Below are positions 25,307-33,983 of a stretch of DNA of 64,000 nt, piece by piece. Under the pieces are notes generated by a model that made no database searches, was not told where the DNA came from, and saw only the letters and a list, made by a program, of their open reading frames with translations. Location of the stretch: assembly GCF_017355365.1 (NCBI RefSeq), contig NZ_JADIJR010000002.1, positions 145,924 through 209,923 of the forward strand, read 5' to 3'. This DNA comes from Microbacterium sp. SD291 (GTDB lineage: Bacteria; Actinomycetota; Actinomycetes; Actinomycetales; Microbacteriaceae). The stretch's first letter is position 1. Each line of letters starts with the position of its first letter. The translations under genes and the position numbers were made by a program.

Positions 25307-26001
25307 CGCACGATCAGATCGACGAGGATGTTGACCGAGTTGAGCACGGACTGGCCCTTCGCCTTCGAGTAATCGGTGTAGAGCAGCTCGACAGGATGCT
25401 CAACCCATGGCAGCCCTGTGTGACCGAGCTGAAGGACGATCTCCGTGGCGTGCGCCATCCGGTCCTGCTGAAGATGGATACGCGAGGCCGCGTCCCGGCG
25501 GATGACCCGGAGTCCGTTGTGAGCATCGGTGAGCTTGATGCTTGTCGTGAGGTTCGTGACCCAGACGGCGGTCTTGAGGATGACTCGCTTCATCCAGCCC
25601 GGCTTCGTCCTATCATCCAGGAACCGAGAGCCGAAGACGATCGCTGCTCCCTCGGCGCGCGCCTTGGCGACCATGGACCGCGCGTCCTCCACCCGGTGCT
25701 GTCCGTCGGCGTCGAAGGTGACGATGTATTCGCAACTCTCGTGCAGGAGCGCGAATTCGATTCCGGTCTGCAGTGCAGCGCCCTGACCGAGATTCACGGG
25801 ATGGCGAACGAGCAGTGCTCCGGCGGCGTTGGCCGCCCTCGCGGAGTCGTCGGAAGAACCGTCGTCCACGCACACGACGTGCACGAAGGACCTATGGAGG
25901 CCGTCTACGACCGTGCCGACGACCGACGCCTCGTTGTACAGGGGTATGACCACCCAGGCTCGTGGATCCGGCCGCACGGGCGCTGGGGAAGTCGAGGACA
26001 T
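25303..26001 (-). CDS. Family 2 glycosyltransferase, dolichol-phosphate-mannose-synthase-like
   Basis: A 232-residue GT-A enzyme: AWVVIPLYNEASVVGTVV, VCVDDGSSDDS, the DxD motif in VTFDADGQH, and a KLTDAHNGLRVIRRDAA block typical of polyprenyl-phosphate sugar transferases. It has no membrane segment itself, which fits a division of labour with the DUF2304 partner encoded next. It probably loads a sugar onto undecaprenyl phosphate as donor for membrane-side transfer. ATG 26001 has AGGAG just upstream and a CAGAAT hexamer 7 nt away. Divergent from the diamino-uronic acid operon. Confidence 0.85.
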   Translation of the reverse strand: MSSTSPAPVRPDPRAWVVIPLYNEASVVGTVVDGLHRSFVHVVCVDDGSSDDSARAANAAGALLVRHPVNLGQGAALQTGIEFALLHESCEYIVTFDADGQHRVEDARSMVAKARAEGAAIVFGSRFLDDRTKPGWMKRVILKTAVWVTNLTTSIKLTDAHNGLRVIRRDAASRIHLQQDRMAHATEIVLQLGHTGLPWVEHPVELLYTDYSKAKGQSVLNSVNILVDLIVR

Positions 26002-26008
26002 GGCTCCT

Positions 26009-26014
26009 ATTCTG
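26009..26014 (-). promoter_or_regulatory. -10-like hexamer for GT2/DUF2304 operon
   Basis: CAGAAT on the minus strand ends 7 nt before ATG 26001; near match to TANNNT. Confidence 0.4.
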
Positions 26015-26092
26015 TCAGGCGCGGGCGGCACTCCGCGGCAGTCGGCCGGTCGTGCGCCGTGGCGAGTTCCCAGGTCGCGCGTATGAGCGGCA

Positions 26093-26098
26093 TAGAAT
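26093..26098 (+). promoter_or_regulatory. -10-like hexamer for diamino-uronic acid operon
   Basis: TAGAAT lies 41 nt before GTG 26140. A normal leader with AAGGAG (26125-26130) follows, so this operon appears to be translated from a ribosome site. Confidence 0.45.
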
Positions 26099-26139
26099 GA
26101 GACTCCCGCTTTCTTCCGTCTCGCAAGGAGTACTCGTCT

Positions 26140-26751
26140 GTGAGCAACAACGCCAGCGTGCGGATCGTCGATTCCGCGGATGTCTCGCCCGATGCGATGA
26201 TCGGCTCCGGCAGCTCGATCTGGCACCTGGCCCAGGTCCGCGAAGGCGCACGGCTCGGCGAGAACTGCATCATCGGACGAGGCGCGTACGTCGGCACGGG
26301 TGTGGAGATGGGGGACAACTGCAAGGTGCAGAACTATGCTCTCGTCTACGAACCGGCGAAACTGGCGGACGGCGTCTTCATCGGCCCAGCGGTCGTGCTG
26401 ACCAACGACACCTATCCGCGAGCGATCAATGCTGACGGCACGATCAAGAGCGCCCACGACTGGGAGCCCGTCGGGGTGACCATCGAACGGGGCGCGGCGA
26501 TCGGCGCGCGATCCACGTGCGTGGCACCCGTCACGATCGGTGCCTGGGCGACGGTCGCCGCCGGCGCCGTCGTCGTCAAGGACGTGCCCCCGTATGCGCT
26601 GGTCGCCGGAGTCCCCGCCCGCCGTATCGGCTGGGTCGGCGAGTCGGGCGTGCCGCTAGTCGCGGGTGAAAACGACAACATATGGGTGTGCCCGACGACG
26701 GGCGACCGTTACTTCGAGACCGCCGGAACACTGACCAAGGAGACCGTGTGA
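26140..26751 (+). CDS. Hexapeptide-repeat N-acetyltransferase (WbpD/WlbB-like)
   Basis: A 203-residue left-handed beta-helix acyltransferase with repeated hexapeptides (for example IGSGSSIWHLAQV, NCIIGRGAYVGTGVEMGDNCKV). Close in pattern to WbpD/WlbB, which acetylate the 3-amino group of UDP-2-acetamido-3-amino-2,3-dideoxy-glucuronate. The two next genes encode the aminotransferase and oxidoreductase of the same pathway, which makes the assignment strong. GTG 26140 is set by AAGGAG 9 nt upstream. The stop overlaps the next start by 4 bp. Confidence 0.87.
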   Translation: MSNNASVRIVDSADVSPDAMIGSGSSIWHLAQVREGARLGENCIIGRGAYVGTGVEMGDNCKVQNYALVYEPAKLADGVFIGPAVVLTNDTYPRAINADGTIKSAHDWEPVGVTIERGAAIGARSTCVAPVTIGAWATVAAGAVVVKDVPPYALVAGVPARRIGWVGESGVPLVAGENDNIWVCPTTGDRYFETAGTLTKETV

Positions 26752-27845
26752 GCGAGTTCATTCCCCCCGCCAAGCCCATCATCGGCGACGAGGAGCGCGA
26801 AGCCGTCGATCGCGTGATGCGCAGCGGGATGATCGCACAGGGGCCGGAGGTCGCGTCGTTCGAGCAGGAGTTCTCAGCGCACTTCGTGCCCGGGCGGCCG
26901 TCCGTCGCGGTGAACTCCGGCACCGCCGGGCTCCACCTGGGCCTTCTCGCGGCCGGCGTGGGTGCGGGCGACGAGGTCATCGTTCCCTCCTTCACGTTCG
27001 CGGCGACCGGGAATTCGGTCGCACTGACCGGCGGCACCCCGGTGTTCGTCGACATCGAGCCGGAGACGTTCACCCTGGACCCGGAGGCAGTGGCCGCCGC
27101 GATCACACCGCGGACCAAGGGGATACTGCCGGTGCACCTGTACGGGCACCCGGCGCGGATGCGCGAGCTGGAAGCTCTCGCGGCCGAACGCGGCATCGCG
27201 CTGTACGAGGACGCGGCCCAGGCACACGGCGCCTCGCTGGACGGACGCCCGGTCGGCTCGTTCGGCGAGTTCGCGATGTTCAGCCTGTATCCGACGAAGA
27301 ACATGACCAGCGGCGAGGGCGGCATGGTCACCACGGCGACCGACGAGATCGCTCGCCGCGTGAAGCTGCTGCGCAATCAGGGCATGGAACGTCAGTACGA
27401 GAATGAGGTCATCGGATTCAACGCGCGGATGACCGACATCCACGCCGCGATCGGCCGCGTCCAGCTGACCAAGGTCGACGCATGGACGACGACCCGCCAG
27501 CGGAACGCAGCTTTCCTGGACGCCAACCTGCAGGGCGTCGTCGTGCCACCGGTCGCCGAGGGCGCTGTGCACGTCTATCACCAGTACACGATCCGCGTGC
27601 CGGAGAACCGCGACGGCTTCGTCGGCGCGCTCAAGGATGAGCACAACGTCGGCGCGGGCGTCTACTACCCGATCCCGAACCATCGCCTGCCGTCGCTGAC
27701 GCACTTCGCGCCCGGCCTGGACCTGCCCGAGACCGAGCGCGCCGCGCGCGAGGTCGTCTCGCTGCCTGTGCACCCCTCGCTGAGCCAGGATGACCTTGAG
27801 CGGATCGTCGCCGCAGTCAATACCGTCGCGAAGGCGGGTGCCTGA
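26748..27845 (+). CDS. DegT/DnrJ/EryC1 sugar aminotransferase (WbpE/WlbC-like)
   Basis: A 365-residue PLP enzyme of the sugar aminotransferase family. Visible are AVNSGTAGLHLGL (PLP phosphate site), D155 in EDAAQAHGA, and the Schiff-base lysine K184 in SLYPTKNMTSGEGG. In the pathway it converts the 3-keto sugar nucleotide made by the WbpB-like enzyme into the 3-amino form, which the upstream acetyltransferase then acetylates. GTG 26748 overlaps the preceding stop; an upstream in-frame start at 26682 would lie inside the preceding gene. Confidence 0.9.
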   Translation: MSEFIPPAKPIIGDEEREAVDRVMRSGMIAQGPEVASFEQEFSAHFVPGRPSVAVNSGTAGLHLGLLAAGVGAGDEVIVPSFTFAATGNSVALTGGTPVFVDIEPETFTLDPEAVAAAITPRTKGILPVHLYGHPARMRELEALAAERGIALYEDAAQAHGASLDGRPVGSFGEFAMFSLYPTKNMTSGEGGMVTTATDEIARRVKLLRNQGMERQYENEVIGFNARMTDIHAAIGRVQLTKVDAWTTTRQRNAAFLDANLQGVVVPPVAEGAVHVYHQYTIRVPENRDGFVGALKDEHNVGAGVYYPIPNHRLPSLTHFAPGLDLPETERAAREVVSLPVHPSLSQDDLERIVAAVNTVAKAGA

Positions 27846-28840
27846 TGACGCTGCGGGCAGGTCTGCTCGGTGTCGGCATGATGGGTCGCCATCATGCCCG
27901 CGTCCTGCGCGAGATCGACGGGGTGGATCTCGTCGCGATCGCCGACCCTGGCGGGGACCCGCACGGTGTCGCCGGAGACCTGGACGTCCTCCCCGACATC
28001 GACTCGCTCATCGAATCGGGCATCGACATCGCGGTCGTCGCTGTGCCGACCCGTTTCCATGAAGACGCCGCGCTGAAGTTGGCCGCGGCCGGCGTGCATA
28101 CGCTCGTCGAGAAGCCGATCGCGCACAGCGTCGAAGCAGGACAGCGGATGGTCGATGCCTTTGCCGCAGCGGGCCTCGTCGGCGCGGTCGGCCACATCGA
28201 ACGGTTCAATCCCGCGCTCCAGGAGCTGCGGCGGCGGATCGAGGCCGACGAACTGGGGGCCGTCTATCAGGTCGTCACCCGCAGGCAGGGACCGTTCCCT
28301 TCCCGCATCGCGGACGTCGGTGTCGCGAAGGACCTCGCGTCCCACGACGTGGACCTCACCGCCTGGGTGGTGCAGTCCGGCTACGAGACCGTGTTCGCGC
28401 AAACCGCGTTCAAGAGCGGCCGTGAGCACGAGGACATGATCACGATCACCGGACGCACCGCGTCCGGGGTGATCGTGAACAACATCGTGAACTGGCTGTC
28501 CCCGATGAAGGAGCGCCTCACGGTCGTCACGGGTGAGAAAGGCGCGTTCGTCGCCGACACCTCCACCGGCGACCTCACCTTCTATGCCAACGGCACGATC
28601 CCGCTCGAATGGGAATCGGTCTCCAGCTTCCGCGGCGTCTCGGAAGGCAACGTCACACGGTATGCATTCGCGAAGCGAGAGCCGCTTCGCGTCGAGCATG
28701 AGGCGTTCCGCGACGCCGTTCTCGGCAAGCGGACCGACCTCGTCACGATGGAACAGGGTCAGCGCACGCTCGTCGTCGTCGAAGCCGCCCTCGAATCGGC
28801 GCGCGAGGGCATCACCCAGCGGCTAGACGCCACGCTGTGA
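27845..28840 (+). CDS. Gfo/Idh/MocA family sugar-nucleotide oxidoreductase (WbpB/WlbA-like)
   Basis: A 331-residue NAD(P)-dependent dehydrogenase. The Rossmann motif is LGVGMMGRHHARVL, and EKPIAH carries the conserved lysine. C-terminally it has DVGVAKDLASHDVDLTAWV. In the WbpB/WlbA reaction the 3-OH of UDP-GlcNAcA is oxidised to a ketone. The start shares one base with the preceding stop (TGATG), so the three genes are co-translated. The required UDP-GlcNAc 6-dehydrogenase is probably the enzyme encoded at 35219. Confidence 0.88.
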   Translation: MTLRAGLLGVGMMGRHHARVLREIDGVDLVAIADPGGDPHGVAGDLDVLPDIDSLIESGIDIAVVAVPTRFHEDAALKLAAAGVHTLVEKPIAHSVEAGQRMVDAFAAAGLVGAVGHIERFNPALQELRRRIEADELGAVYQVVTRRQGPFPSRIADVGVAKDLASHDVDLTAWVVQSGYETVFAQTAFKSGREHEDMITITGRTASGVIVNNIVNWLSPMKERLTVVTGEKGAFVADTSTGDLTFYANGTIPLEWESVSSFRGVSEGNVTRYAFAKREPLRVEHEAFRDAVLGKRTDLVTMEQGQRTLVVVEAALESAREGITQRLDATL

Positions 28841-28868
28841 GTCGACGTTCGCAGGCGGGGACCACAGC

Positions 28869-30647
28869 ATGAAGGCGCTGTGGGTCACGCTGAAGGAGCT
28901 CCTCGAGCTGCTGCCCGGTGATGCGCGGAGCTTTCTCATCCGCTACTCGCTGTCTTCTTCGGCGTTGGCGTTGCTCGACATCCTTGCGCTCGGGCTGCTT
29001 GCGCTGATGCTGGCACCGCTGGCGTCGAACCAGCAGGTGCGTCTGCCCCTGCTCGGTGAGATTGCTGCCGAGAACGTCGTATGGGTGCTGGTGACGGCGT
29101 GCGCGCTGATGGTGATCAAGTCGCTCATCGCGCTCGTTCAACAATGGTACGTGACTCGGCGAATGGCCCATTTCGAACTCGCGATCGGTGATCGGCTGTT
29201 CAGCGCCTACATCCGAGCACCCTGGCTCGAGCGTATGAAGCGGAACTCCGCCGAGCTCGTTCGCATGGCGGATGTCGGCATCGCGAACACCACGTCAGGC
29301 CTGCTGCTGCCGGTCGCCTCGCTGCCCTCTCAGGTCGTCACATTCTGCTCGGTGCTCTTCGTCCTGTTCGCGGCCCAGCCGCTGATCGCGGTCGCAACGG
29401 TGCTCTATCTCGGGGTGGTCGCGGGGCTGCTCTACGGCTGGGTGTCTCGCCGTGCGGTCAAGAACGGAAGGATGAACCGGGACTTCTCATTCCGCACCGC
29501 GACACTGATGACCGAGATGGTGCAGGCGCTTAAGGAGATCACGCTTCGAGACAAGGCGGGGGAGGTCGCTGCGCTCGTGAATCAGAACCGCTCCGTCGCT
29601 GTGAAGGCTCGAGCCACGATCGGGTTCCTCGGGGCGATCCCGAAGTTCGTGATCGATTCTGCCGTGATCATCGGATTCCTGATCATCGGCGCCGTCGGCT
29701 ATGCAACGGGCGGTCTCCCCGGCGCGTTCTCGTCCATCGCGCTGTTCGGAATCGCGAGTTTCCGCATGGTGCCCTCGATGCTGCAGTTCCAGGGAGTGAT
29801 GACCTCCACGGCCTCCACGCTGCCGCACGCACGCGCCGTCATTCGCGACATCAAGGCAGCCGAAGGCTACATCTCCGCAGCCGAGGTGATCGGAGACGGC
29901 GAGCTGAACGAGCATCCCGTGGAACTCGTGCTGGACAACGTCGCATTCACGTATCCCGGTGCTGAGACGCCGGCGCTCTCCGGCGTGAGTCTCAAGATTC
30001 CGCTCGGCACCCATGTCGCCTTCGTCGGTTCTTCCGGTGCCGGGAAGTCGACGATGGTCGATCTGATACTCGGATTGCTGACTCCGACTGCCGGGGAGAT
30101 CCGCCTGGACGACACCGATCTCTCAGAGGTGCTCGGCGCATGGCGTCGCCGAGTCGGCTACGTCCCTCAGGACGTGGCATTGTTCGACGGAACGGTCGGC
30201 CAGAACGTGGCGCTGAGCTGGAGCGAGGAGTACTCGCGCGAGGACGCCTGGCGTGCGGTCAAGGGCGCACAGCTGGACACGGTCGTACGTGCCCGGCCGG
30301 GTGAACTCGACGCGCCGATCGGCGAGCGCGGCCTGGCGCTCTCCGGTGGCCAGCGGCAGCGACTCGGGATCGCACGAGCCCTGTACACGGACCCGGTGGT
30401 CCTGGTCATGGACGAGGCCACGTCGGCGCTCGACACCCAGACCGAGGAAGCTGTGACATCCGCCATCAGCCGGCTGCGCGGCTCGGTGACGGTGATCACC
30501 GTCGCGCATCGACTCTCGACGATCCGGGAGGCGGACATCGTGTGCTTCTTCGCGAACGGGCGGATCGCTGCACAGGGGACGTTCGACGAGGTCGTGGCGG
30601 CAGAGCCGGAGTTCGCCGTTCAGGCACGTCTGGCCGGACTGGCTTGA
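28869..30647 (+). CDS. ABC transporter, fused membrane and ATPase domains (PglK/MsbA-like flippase)
   Basis: A 592-residue half-transporter. About six transmembrane segments fill residues 25-310. The ATPase follows with Walker A GSSGAGKS (387-394), signature LSGGQ (491-495) and Walker B VLVMDE (511-516). Such proteins act as homodimers; in glycan loci they flip lipid-linked sugars (PglK) or export lipids. It lies 28 bp after the diamino-uronic acid genes on the same strand and probably moves the lipid-linked unit containing that sugar. A drug-exporter role is possible but less likely in this context. Confidence 0.85.
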   Translation: MKALWVTLKELLELLPGDARSFLIRYSLSSSALALLDILALGLLALMLAPLASNQQVRLPLLGEIAAENVVWVLVTACALMVIKSLIALVQQWYVTRRMAHFELAIGDRLFSAYIRAPWLERMKRNSAELVRMADVGIANTTSGLLLPVASLPSQVVTFCSVLFVLFAAQPLIAVATVLYLGVVAGLLYGWVSRRAVKNGRMNRDFSFRTATLMTEMVQALKEITLRDKAGEVAALVNQNRSVAVKARATIGFLGAIPKFVIDSAVIIGFLIIGAVGYATGGLPGAFSSIALFGIASFRMVPSMLQFQGVMTSTASTLPHARAVIRDIKAAEGYISAAEVIGDGELNEHPVELVLDNVAFTYPGAETPALSGVSLKIPLGTHVAFVGSSGAGKSTMVDLILGLLTPTAGEIRLDDTDLSEVLGAWRRRVGYVPQDVALFDGTVGQNVALSWSEEYSREDAWRAVKGAQLDTVVRARPGELDAPIGERGLALSGGQRQRLGIARALYTDPVVLVMDEATSALDTQTEEAVTSAISRLRGSVTVITVAHRLSTIREADIVCFFANGRIAAQGTFDEVVAAEPEFAVQARLAGLA

Positions 30648-30671
30648 CGCAACTCGCCTCCGGAGGTCGAC

Positions 30672-31646
30672 TCAGCCGCTGATCCGCCGGTAGGTCTCCT
30701 CGAGCCGGCTGATCTGCCCGGGGGCGGTGTGTTGCCGGAGCGCCCACTCACGCGAGCCCAACTGATCCGCGGCTGCTTCCGGGTCGGCGAAGTCCGACAG
30801 GACCGCCGAGACCACGTCGTCGACATCGCCGTTGCGGATGGGGAGCGGTTCCCCGTCGGGCCCCGGGTAATGCCTGCCCACCGCGGCGAGCGGCGCACCG
30901 ATCCCCATGGCCTCGAGTTCGGACACGGAGAGTATCCGGGTCGCCTGGCCGACGACCACGGACGCGTTCGCGAGGAACTGCAGGAAGTCCTCATGTGGAG
31001 CCTTCGGGATCAACTCCACGCCCAGACGAGCGGCCTCCTCTGCGCCCGGACCCCAGTCGAGGCCCCGGACGGGCACTCCGGCCGCGATCAGCTGCCGGGC
31101 CACCTCGAGCATTCCTTCCAGGCCCTTGACCTCTTCCCAACGGGACGAGAACGCGACGTAACCCCCGGGCGTCCACGCGGGGAGGGCGCTCGGATCGAAA
31201 ACGACGGGCAGATACTCGGCGTCGGGACGCGCCGTGGTGGCGTCCTCGGCGTTGTCGGGGGTCGAATAGTAGACGTGCGCAGCCCCGTCGATGTAGCGCT
31301 GGAGGGTCGCGTGACGCGCTGCCTGATGCCAGAGCGTGCGGATGTCCGTTCCGTGCAGATGCAGGACGTACGGGCGATCGGGGATGTAGCGCGGTGCGAT
31401 GCGGGCGACCGTCGTGGCGTAGTGCACGTGGATCACGTCCGAGCGCGCCGCCGCGAGCCCGATGCGGGCGAGCGTCCGATACGCGGCAGCGCGAGTCGGA
31501 CGTGATCTGCCGGCACGCAACGGCGGCCAGGTGAGCTGGGGCGGAAGGATGCGCCAGGGCAGTCCCTGGGCTGTCGCGGCCTCGACGAGGTTGGCGCCGA
31601 CGAAGGCGCAGTCGTTGAGATGCAGTACGCGTGGGGTGGTCGCCAT
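30672..31646 (-). CDS. Family 4-like glycosyltransferase A
   Basis: A 324-residue GT-B enzyme. Visible are DVIHVHYATTVARIAPRYIPD, VLHLHGTDIR, YVAFSSRWEEVKGLEGML and a SVSELEAMGIGAPLAAVG donor block with a conserved Glu. Cytoplasmic sugar transfer to a lipid-linked precursor is likely; the sugar is unknown. ATG 31646 has GGAGGA directly upstream and TAACAT ending 6 nt away. Divergent from the next GT4 gene with 58 bp between, convergent with the flippase gene. Confidence 0.82.
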   Translation of the reverse strand: MATTPRVLHLNDCAFVGANLVEAATAQGLPWRILPPQLTWPPLRAGRSRPTRAAAYRTLARIGLAAARSDVIHVHYATTVARIAPRYIPDRPYVLHLHGTDIRTLWHQAARHATLQRYIDGAAHVYYSTPDNAEDATTARPDAEYLPVVFDPSALPAWTPGGYVAFSSRWEEVKGLEGMLEVARQLIAAGVPVRGLDWGPGAEEAARLGVELIPKAPHEDFLQFLANASVVVGQATRILSVSELEAMGIGAPLAAVGRHYPGPDGEPLPIRNGDVDDVVSAVLSDFADPEAAADQLGSREWALRQHTAPGQISRLEETYRRISG

Positions 31647-31652
31647 TCCTCC

Positions 31653-31658
31653 ATGTTA
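31653..31658 (-). promoter_or_regulatory. -10-like hexamer for glycosyltransferase A
   Basis: TAACAT on the minus strand ends 6 nt before ATG 31646; the gap GGAGGA may also act as a ribosome site. Confidence 0.45.
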
Positions 31659-31692
31659 GGTCCGCGTCGATGGGCGGGCCGCGACACGGCGC

Positions 31693-31698
31693 TAAGCT
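31693..31698 (+). promoter_or_regulatory. -10-like hexamer for glycosyltransferase B
   Basis: TAAGCT ends 6 nt before GTG 31705; no ribosome site in the gap, predicted leaderless. Confidence 0.5.
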
Positions 31699-31704
31699 GG
31701 ATCG

Positions 31705-32784
31705 GTGCAGATCGCCGTGTTGACCACCTGGTTTCCCACGACGCGCAACCCCGGAGCCGGCTCTTTCATCGCCCGCGACGTCAAGGCCCTGGCTGAAGAC
31801 CACGATGTGCACGTGATCCATCTCGTCCCTCCCGAGCTCGACGACGGTGCGCGCTCACGCAGGCACGGCGACGTGCGGGTCGCGGCCTTCCCCCTCGACG
31901 TGCGCACACCCCGCGGACTCCTGGCGGCGACGCGGCAGGTCCCTGATCTCCTCGGCGACGCCGGGATCGTGCACACCATGGCCGCCCCGGCACTGCTGCC
32001 GTTCCTCCTGCGGCGTCCTGATCGCGCGTGGGTCCATACCGAGCATTGGAGCGGGGTTCGCAACCTCAGCGCGTCTCCGAAGGCGCGTCTTGCGCTTCCG
32101 CTCAGTCGGCGCGCGTTCGCCGGGCCTGACCGCGTGATCGCGGTCAGCGAGTTCCTGGCCGATGCCGTCCGCCGAGTGAGGAGGGGGCCTGTCGACGTGA
32201 TCGGCAACATCGTCGACCTGCCGGATGCGGATGCCCGAGCAGGGGAGACGCTGTTCCGCGGCGCGAAGGTGAAGGTGCTCGGCGTGGGCACCGTGAAGGA
32301 ACCGAAGGGCTGGCGGCTCGCGGTCGACGCCGTGCAGCGACTCACGGACGACGGCCTCGACGCAGAACTGCTCTGGCTCGGCGACGGTCCGGAGTTCGCT
32401 GAGCTGGCCGCGTCTGCCGATGGTCGCGTGATCATCGCCCCCGGTCACGTCTCCGCCACTGCCGTAGGCGCGGCGATGTCCGAGGCCGATGTCTTCGTGC
32501 TGCCCACGCGCTCGGAGACGTTCTCGCTCGCCACGGTCGAGGCCCTGATGGCGGGACTGCCGGTCGTCGCCACCGGAACGGGAGCGCACTCCGGTTTCAT
32601 CGCGCCGGGAACCGGCTTCGTCGTGCCGCGCGAGGGCGAGCAGATCGCGCGGGGTGTCCTTGGTGCTCTCCAGTTGGATCGGGCTGGGATCGCGTCGCAC
32701 GGGCGAGCGCTGGCGGAGCGATTCGGCGAGGGGGAGTTCCGTCGCAGGTATACGCAGATCTATGAAGAGGTGAATCGCGGATGA
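31705..32784 (+). CDS. Family 4 glycosyltransferase B
   Basis: A 359-residue GT4 enzyme with the N-terminal TTWFPTTRNPGAGSFIARDV, the mid-protein VIAVSEFLADAVRR, and the C-terminal nucleotide-sugar block VFVLPTRSETFSLATVEALMAGLPVVATGTGAHSGFI, where the EX7E glutamates are present. It transfers an unknown sugar in the cytoplasm. It overlaps the following GT2 gene by 4 bp (ATGA), so the two probably act in sequence on one glycan. Confidence 0.86.
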   Translation: MQIAVLTTWFPTTRNPGAGSFIARDVKALAEDHDVHVIHLVPPELDDGARSRRHGDVRVAAFPLDVRTPRGLLAATRQVPDLLGDAGIVHTMAAPALLPFLLRRPDRAWVHTEHWSGVRNLSASPKARLALPLSRRAFAGPDRVIAVSEFLADAVRRVRRGPVDVIGNIVDLPDADARAGETLFRGAKVKVLGVGTVKEPKGWRLAVDAVQRLTDDGLDAELLWLGDGPEFAELAASADGRVIIAPGHVSATAVGAAMSEADVFVLPTRSETFSLATVEALMAGLPVVATGTGAHSGFIAPGTGFVVPREGEQIARGVLGALQLDRAGIASHGRALAERFGEGEFRRRYTQIYEEVNRG

Positions 32785-33983
32785 AGGCACGCCGGGAAGA
32801 CGAGGAGCCCCGCACTGTCGACATGATCGTCGCCGTGCACGACACGCGGCGCGACATTCGCCGGGCGATCAGATCGATCCTCGCCGACGGAGATCCGTCG
32901 GTGAGGGCGTTCGTCGTATGCCACAATCTCACGCGCGCGGACGTGGAACTCGAACTGGCCGATCTCATCGCCGCGCACCCCGGACGAATCCGCATCGAGG
33001 AGTGCGCCGACGGAATCCCGAGCCCATCCGGCCCCTTCAACTTCGGCCTGGACGCCTCTGACGCCGATTATGTCGGCATCATGGGCTCGGATGATGAGCT
33101 CGATCGGGACGCGATCTCGCAGTGGCGGGAGCGAGCCGAGCGGTTCGGTGCCGACGCAGTGCTGGCGAAGGTCGTCCGTGGCACACAGCGGACTCTGGTG
33201 CGCTCCCCGCCGAAGAGGCTGATGCGCACAGGCGTGCTCGACTTCGCCCGTGACCGTCTCTCGTATCGGAGCGCTCCCCTCGGACTCATGCGAAAGGAAG
33301 CGATCCAAAGGCTCGAACTCCGTCTCCTGGACGGGGCGCGCAACGGCGGCGACCTCCCGTTCGTCACGCGCCTCTGGCTCAGAGGGCGGGTCGTCGCGGC
33401 CGTCGGACTCGCGGCGTACGTCGAGCATGCCGACGCCCCGGTCCGTGTCACGCATCTGGCGAAGCCGGTGCGCGAGGAGCTCGGCGCGGTCGTCGCCACG
33501 CTCCGCGACGACGTCGTACAGCGCATGTCCGCGAGCCAGAGGACTGCCCTTGCGACGAAGCTGCTCCGTCGCAACCTCATCGATTCCGTGCGCAAGCGGG
33601 ACGGCGGCAGGGCGTTCACGGATGACGACTGCGCGGCGATGGCGGAGATGATCGGACTCATCGACGATTTCGCGCCAGATGCCCGCAAGCTGCTCTCGCG
33701 CGCACACGGGCGGCTGTTCGACGAGCTGACCCGTCCCCGCCCGGATCTTGCCGCAGTGGCGGCCGCGGATGCCTCATCCGCGCGCTACCGCACGGTGGAC
33801 GCACTCGCGCCGAACAGCCTCCGCTTCCTCCTGCATCCGCAGGCCCAGCCACGGTTCATGCTCGCGACCGCGTCGATAAAGATCGGAGCCTCGCGCTACT
33901 TCCCGTGGCTGCGCGCGGTGCTCCTAGTGCTGACGTCGGCGGTCTTGGCGGCCGCATTGCTCATCGCGCTCCTGCCTCGCTGA
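32781..33983 (+). CDS. Family 2 glycosyltransferase with one C-terminal membrane segment
   Basis: A 400-residue protein. The GT-A domain (about 14-220) begins VDMIVAVHDTRRDIRRAIRSI and includes the DxD-like VGIMGSDDELDRDA. A helical middle part follows, and one transmembrane segment lies at the very C-terminus (about 378-397). The tail anchor would hold it at the cytoplasmic membrane face. Coupled to the upstream GT4 gene. Its stop directly abuts the stop of the convergent GT4 gene (no gap), so no terminator separates them. Confidence 0.8.
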   Translation: MKARREDEEPRTVDMIVAVHDTRRDIRRAIRSILADGDPSVRAFVVCHNLTRADVELELADLIAAHPGRIRIEECADGIPSPSGPFNFGLDASDADYVGIMGSDDELDRDAISQWRERAERFGADAVLAKVVRGTQRTLVRSPPKRLMRTGVLDFARDRLSYRSAPLGLMRKEAIQRLELRLLDGARNGGDLPFVTRLWLRGRVVAAVGLAAYVEHADAPVRVTHLAKPVREELGAVVATLRDDVVQRMSASQRTALATKLLRRNLIDSVRKRDGGRAFTDDDCAAMAEMIGLIDDFAPDARKLLSRAHGRLFDELTRPRPDLAAVAAADASSARYRTVDALAPNSLRFLLHPQAQPRFMLATASIKIGASRYFPWLRAVLLVLTSAVLAAALLIALLPR

